Part shown: piece after piece, positions 23,422-25,938 of the stretch
How the letters are laid out: each line of letters opens with the position of its first letter
Position numbering within the stretch: the stretch's first letter is position 1
Assembly: GCA_002316345.1 (NCBI GenBank)
Contig: DCDI01000193.1
Span: 1,234 to 27,171 of the forward strand
From: Phyllobacteriaceae bacterium UBA1059
Lineage (GTDB): Bacteria; Pseudomonadota; Alphaproteobacteria; Rhizobiales; Rhizobiaceae
Direction: 5' to 3'
Length of the DNA stretch: 25,938 nt
Notes under the pieces: generated by a model
Databases searched by the model: none
What the model saw: the letters and a program-made list of their open reading frames with translations, nothing else
Told to the model about the DNA's origin: nothing
Translations under genes and position numbers: made by a program

Positions 23422-24675
23422 ATGCTTGACAGAGTAGTACCCACCATCAGTTCACTCTTGAACGCGCGTGCCGCCGGCCACTCGCTTCCAGCGGGGCTCT
23501 ATATTCGCGACGACGTGTTCGAGGCTGATCTCGACGTCTTCTTCCGCAAGCATTGGATCTGCATCGGGCTTGAATGCGACGTGCCTGAAGCCGGCGATGC
23601 GACCGTCATCGATATCGGTGCAAGCAGCCTCATTCTTCTGCGCGATGATGATGGACAGGTCCGCGTCTTCCACAATGTCTGCCGCCATCGCGGTTCACGC
23701 ATTCTCGATGGCGGGCCGACCATCGTATCCAAGCTCGTTTGCCCCTATCATCAATGGACCTACGAGCTGACCGGCGAACTCGTTTATGCGCCGCATATGG
23801 GAGCCAACTTCGATAAGGAATGCCGGTCGCTGAAGGCGGTCAACTTCCGCGCTGTCAGCGGCCTGATCTATGTCTGCCTCTCGGACAACCCGCCGGATGA
23901 CATCGACGAGCTCGAGCGCGTGATGAACGAGCGCCTTGCCCCCTATGACATCCGCAATACCAAAGTTGGTTATGAGAAAGACGTGGTCGAGGAAGGCAAC
24001 TGGAAGCTGACGCTCGAAAACAACCGGGAATGCTACCATTGCTCGGCCAATCATCCCGAACTCTGCGTATCCTTCGTCGATCTCGATTTCGGCTATGATC
24101 CAGACAGTCTGAGCCCGGAAGACAAGGCGCAGGCCGACGAGCACCTCGCACTCTATGCCGAGCGGACACGCCGCTGGGAGGCCGAAGGTCACCCATCGGC
24201 TGCCGTGGAGCAGTTGACCGATTGCGCTACGAATTTTCGGACCCAGCGCCTGATCATATCGGGTGCCGGCGAGTCCCAGACCCACGATGCGACAGCCGCC
24301 TCGTCGAAGCTTCTCGGCACAATGACGCGCAAGGATCTCGGCGACACCCATCTGTGGGGCCATAACAGCTGGAAGCACTTTATGGGCGATCACGCGGTGG
24401 TCTCGATCGTCATTCCGCTGTCGGCTGGCCGAACCCTGGTGCGCACCAAGTGGCTCGTGCATAAGGATGCAGTCGAAGGCGTCGACTACGATCTTCAAAA
24501 GCTGACCGATGTGTGGATCGCGACGACCGATCAAGACTCGGATCTCGTTTCGCGCTCGCATGCGGGTGTGATGGATCCTGCCTATATTCCAGGACCGTAT
24601 TCGCCTTTCTCCGAGACCTATCTTGAGAAATTCGCGGCATGGTATGTCGACCGGATGCATGCGCATGGATACTAG
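23422..24675 (+). CDS. Rieske oxygenase, glycine-betaine/stachydrine demethylase type (GbcA/Stc2-like)
   Basis: This is the 417-residue terminal oxygenase of a two-component Rieske non-heme iron system that removes N-methyl groups from, or hydroxylates, quaternary amines. The Rieske cluster ligands are C87 and H89 (CRHRGS) and C107 and H110 (CPYHQW). The mononuclear iron histidines are H206 and H211 in NNRECYHCSANHPEL. The residue bridging cluster and iron is E203 rather than the usual Asp, as in the carnitine oxygenase CntA and related enzymes. The C-terminal half has WLVHKDAVEGVDYDLQKLTDVW and AYIPGPYSPFSE, which I recall closely from the stachydrine demethylase Stc2. The reductase gene overlaps its end. 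The substrate is unproven: glycine betaine, proline betaine or another methylated osmolyte. Confidence 0.93.
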   Translation: MLDRVVPTISSLLNARAAGHSLPAGLYIRDDVFEADLDVFFRKHWICIGLECDVPEAGDATVIDIGASSLILLRDDDGQVRVFHNVCRHRGSRILDGGPTIVSKLVCPYHQWTYELTGELVYAPHMGANFDKECRSLKAVNFRAVSGLIYVCLSDNPPDDIDELERVMNERLAPYDIRNTKVGYEKDVVEEGNWKLTLENNRECYHCSANHPELCVSFVDLDFGYDPDSLSPEDKAQADEHLALYAERTRRWEAEGHPSAAVEQLTDCATNFRTQRLIISGAGESQTHDATAASSKLLGTMTRKDLGDTHLWGHNSWKHFMGDHAVVSIVIPLSAGRTLVRTKWLVHKDAVEGVDYDLQKLTDVWIATTDQDSDLVSRSHAGVMDPAYIPGPYSPFSETYLEKFAAWYVDRMHAHGY

Positions 24676-25756
24676 CGCGTTCACCACCAGCGTTCCCTAC
24701 GCCAACTTATCGCAAGTATGGGATCCGGAGGCGGACGATGCTCTGATCTGCCTCGACGTGCATCAGGAAATGCATGACGTGAAGAGCTTCACCTTCGCTT
24801 CGGCGCAGGGAAAGCAGTTCGATGTTCGGGCCGGCCAATACTTCCTGTTTACGTTTCCCGCCGGCGGCGAAGATGACAGCCGTTGCTACAGCGTCTCGTC
24901 CTCGCCGCTGCGGCGCAATGCGTTTTCGATCACGGTCAAGCGCGTCGCTGGTGGCCACATGTCCAACTGGCTGCACGATACGATGCAGCCAGGGATGGCG
25001 GTGACGGCGCAGGGACCGCTCGGCACATTTATCCGTCCAGCAGGCGCAGCACAGAAATACCTGTTCCTGTCTGGTGGCTCGGGCATTACGCCCGTGATGT
25101 CCATGGTCAGGGAACTGGCGGACAGCCATGAGCGGGCTGATGTGGCCTTCGTTCATGCCGGCCGCACACCGGCTGACCTGATCTTTCGTCATGAGCTTTC
25201 AGGCCTGGCCGCTCGCCTCAAGACATTACGCCTGCATTTTTTGCCCGAACAGCTTGGCGAAGAACCGTCTTGGCCGGGCCTTACCGGCCGCATTTCCGCG
25301 GAGTATCTTCGGCTCGCCGTTCCTGATCTCGCTGAACGCACCGTTATGTGTTGCGGGCCTGCACCCTTCATGGCCGCAGCACGCAAGATCGCGGTTGAGG
25401 CCGGCGTGCCGACGCATCGCTATATCGAGGAAAGCTTCGACGCCGCAGTGATCGATGCCGATGTGGTGGTGCCGATCGAAGCTCCGGCTGAAACAATTTA
25501 CGCGGTTCAGTTTTCCAAGCAGGCGCGCTCGATCGAGGTGTCGGCCGAACAAACCGTACTGTCCTGCGCCAAGAAGGCAGGCATCCGCATTCCGTCTTCC
25601 TGTGCCAACGGCATGTGCGGCACCTGCAAGTCCAAGCTGGTTTCCGGCTCCGTCAACATGGTGCACAACGGCGGCATAAGGCAGCGCGAGATCGACGCGG
25701 GCTTCTTCCTTCCATGCTGCTCGAAGCCAACCAGCGATCTGGTGATCGATCGCTGA
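24665..25756 (+). CDS. Reductase component (FAD/NAD(P)H + 2Fe-2S), GbcB-like
   Basis: This is the electron-transfer partner of the Rieske oxygenase: 363 residues from the ATG at 24665, which overlaps the oxygenase stop by 11 bp, so the two are translationally coupled. Upstream in-frame starts (24644, 24659) cannot be excluded. Domains in order: an FAD-binding barrel (about 30-130, RCYSVSS at 73-79), an NAD(P)H domain (GGSGITP at 137-143; CGP at 230-232), and a C-terminal plant-type ferredoxin with C313, C318 and C321 (CANGMCGTC) and C351 or C352. This order, FNR first then 2Fe-2S, matches GbcB and other quaternary-amine oxygenase reductases. All key residues are present. Confidence 0.94.
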   Translation: MDTSAFTTSVPYANLSQVWDPEADDALICLDVHQEMHDVKSFTFASAQGKQFDVRAGQYFLFTFPAGGEDDSRCYSVSSSPLRRNAFSITVKRVAGGHMSNWLHDTMQPGMAVTAQGPLGTFIRPAGAAQKYLFLSGGSGITPVMSMVRELADSHERADVAFVHAGRTPADLIFRHELSGLAARLKTLRLHFLPEQLGEEPSWPGLTGRISAEYLRLAVPDLAERTVMCCGPAPFMAAARKIAVEAGVPTHRYIEESFDAAVIDADVVVPIEAPAETIYAVQFSKQARSIEVSAEQTVLSCAKKAGIRIPSSCANGMCGTCKSKLVSGSVNMVHNGGIRQREIDAGFFLPCCSKPTSDLVIDR

Positions 25757-25800
25757 AATCTTCTTCCTGAAATCCCCAGCGCTTAAGCAAGGTCACTTCG

Positions 25801-25938
25801 ATGGATACCTATTTCCGCGACCGCCGGAAGATCGATCCAACCCGTGGCGCGACGCTAGGCGACGGCACATCGAACGACGGCGACCGGACCGAGATCGGGC
25901 CGACCGCTCTGGCATATCGCGAATGGGAAGAGGCTGGT
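25801..25938 (+). CDS. Start of an M24-family protein resembling DddP (3' truncated)
   Basis: Only the first 46 codons are inside the window, reading on the plus strand from an ATG at 25801 with an AAGG about 9 nt upstream. The N-terminus contains RKIDPTRGATLGDGT followed by DRTEIGPTALAYREW. As I recall, this strongly resembles the start of DddP, an M24-fold (creatinase/Xaa-Pro peptidase-like) metal enzyme that cleaves dimethylsulfoniopropionate. It starts 44 bp after the reductase gene, so it is probably in the same operon. The metal-binding residues lie beyond the window, so activity cannot be judged; another creatinase-like hydrolase of methylated osmolytes is the main alternative. Confidence 0.6.
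   Translation, partial: MDTYFRDRRKIDPTRGATLGDGTSNDGDRTEIGPTALAYREWEEAG

Noticed and set aside
23695..24687. Minus-strand open frame (330 codons) opposite the Rieske oxygenase gene
   Set aside because: The plus strand encodes an intact Rieske oxygenase; the antisense frame shows no family pattern.

Overview
The window looks like chromosomal DNA of an alphaproteobacterium of the Rhizobiales, most likely Rhizobiaceae (Rhizobium/Agrobacterium type). The signs are a complete ChpT/CtrA/SciP cell-cycle set, GANTC (CcrM) sites in front of ctrA, an EipA/DUF1134 protein, high GC, and rich solute-uptake and catabolic gene sets. Family names come from reading the translations from memory; no database search was run.

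Positions 1-8527 read as conserved core. A 5'-truncated TrmH/SpoU RNA methyltransferase ends tail to tail with a membrane-anchored coiled-coil protein. Then come eipA (minus strand), chpT, an atypical single-domain response regulator, ctrA (minus), a flagellar fliJ-like gene, sciP (minus), mnmA and a Gfo/Idh/MocA oxidoreductase (minus). The phosphotransferase that feeds CtrA (ChpT), CtrA itself and its small antagonist SciP lie within about 3.2 kb. CtrA-like boxes and GANTC sites lie in the spacers.

A tRNA-Met gene (8883-8959) with its own promoter marks a change of character. Everything beyond it is accessory catabolism. Block 1 (9197-17617) is a sugar-acid locus: a DgoR-like GntR repressor, D-galactonate dehydratase (all six active-site residues present), a three-gene TRAP transporter (dctP-dctQ-dctM), a gluconate 5-dehydrogenase-type SDR, an L-idonate 5-dehydrogenase-type enzyme that has lost most of its structural zinc site, and a second, uncharacterised enolase-superfamily dehydratase. 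Hairpins sit in three of its gene junctions. A palindrome in the spacer of the likely promoter probably gives GntR control. No kinase or aldolase for 2-keto-3-deoxy acids lies in the window, so lower steps must be elsewhere.

Block 2 (17781-22319) pairs a CocE/NonD serine hydrolase and a Tat-exported peptide-type ABC binding protein with a divergent helix-turn-helix regulator. Four helically phased 10-bp repeats lie between the binding protein and the regulator. No ABC permease or ATPase genes are present.

Block 3 (22379-25938) has a LysR regulator divergent from a Rieske oxygenase of the glycine-betaine/stachydrine/carnitine type, its flavin/2Fe-2S reductase (overlapping), and the start of a gene whose N-terminus resembles the M24 metalloenzyme DddP (DMSP lyase). 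This suggests a quaternary-ammonium or sulfonium osmolyte degradation operon that continues past the window and is the most interesting catabolic unit here.
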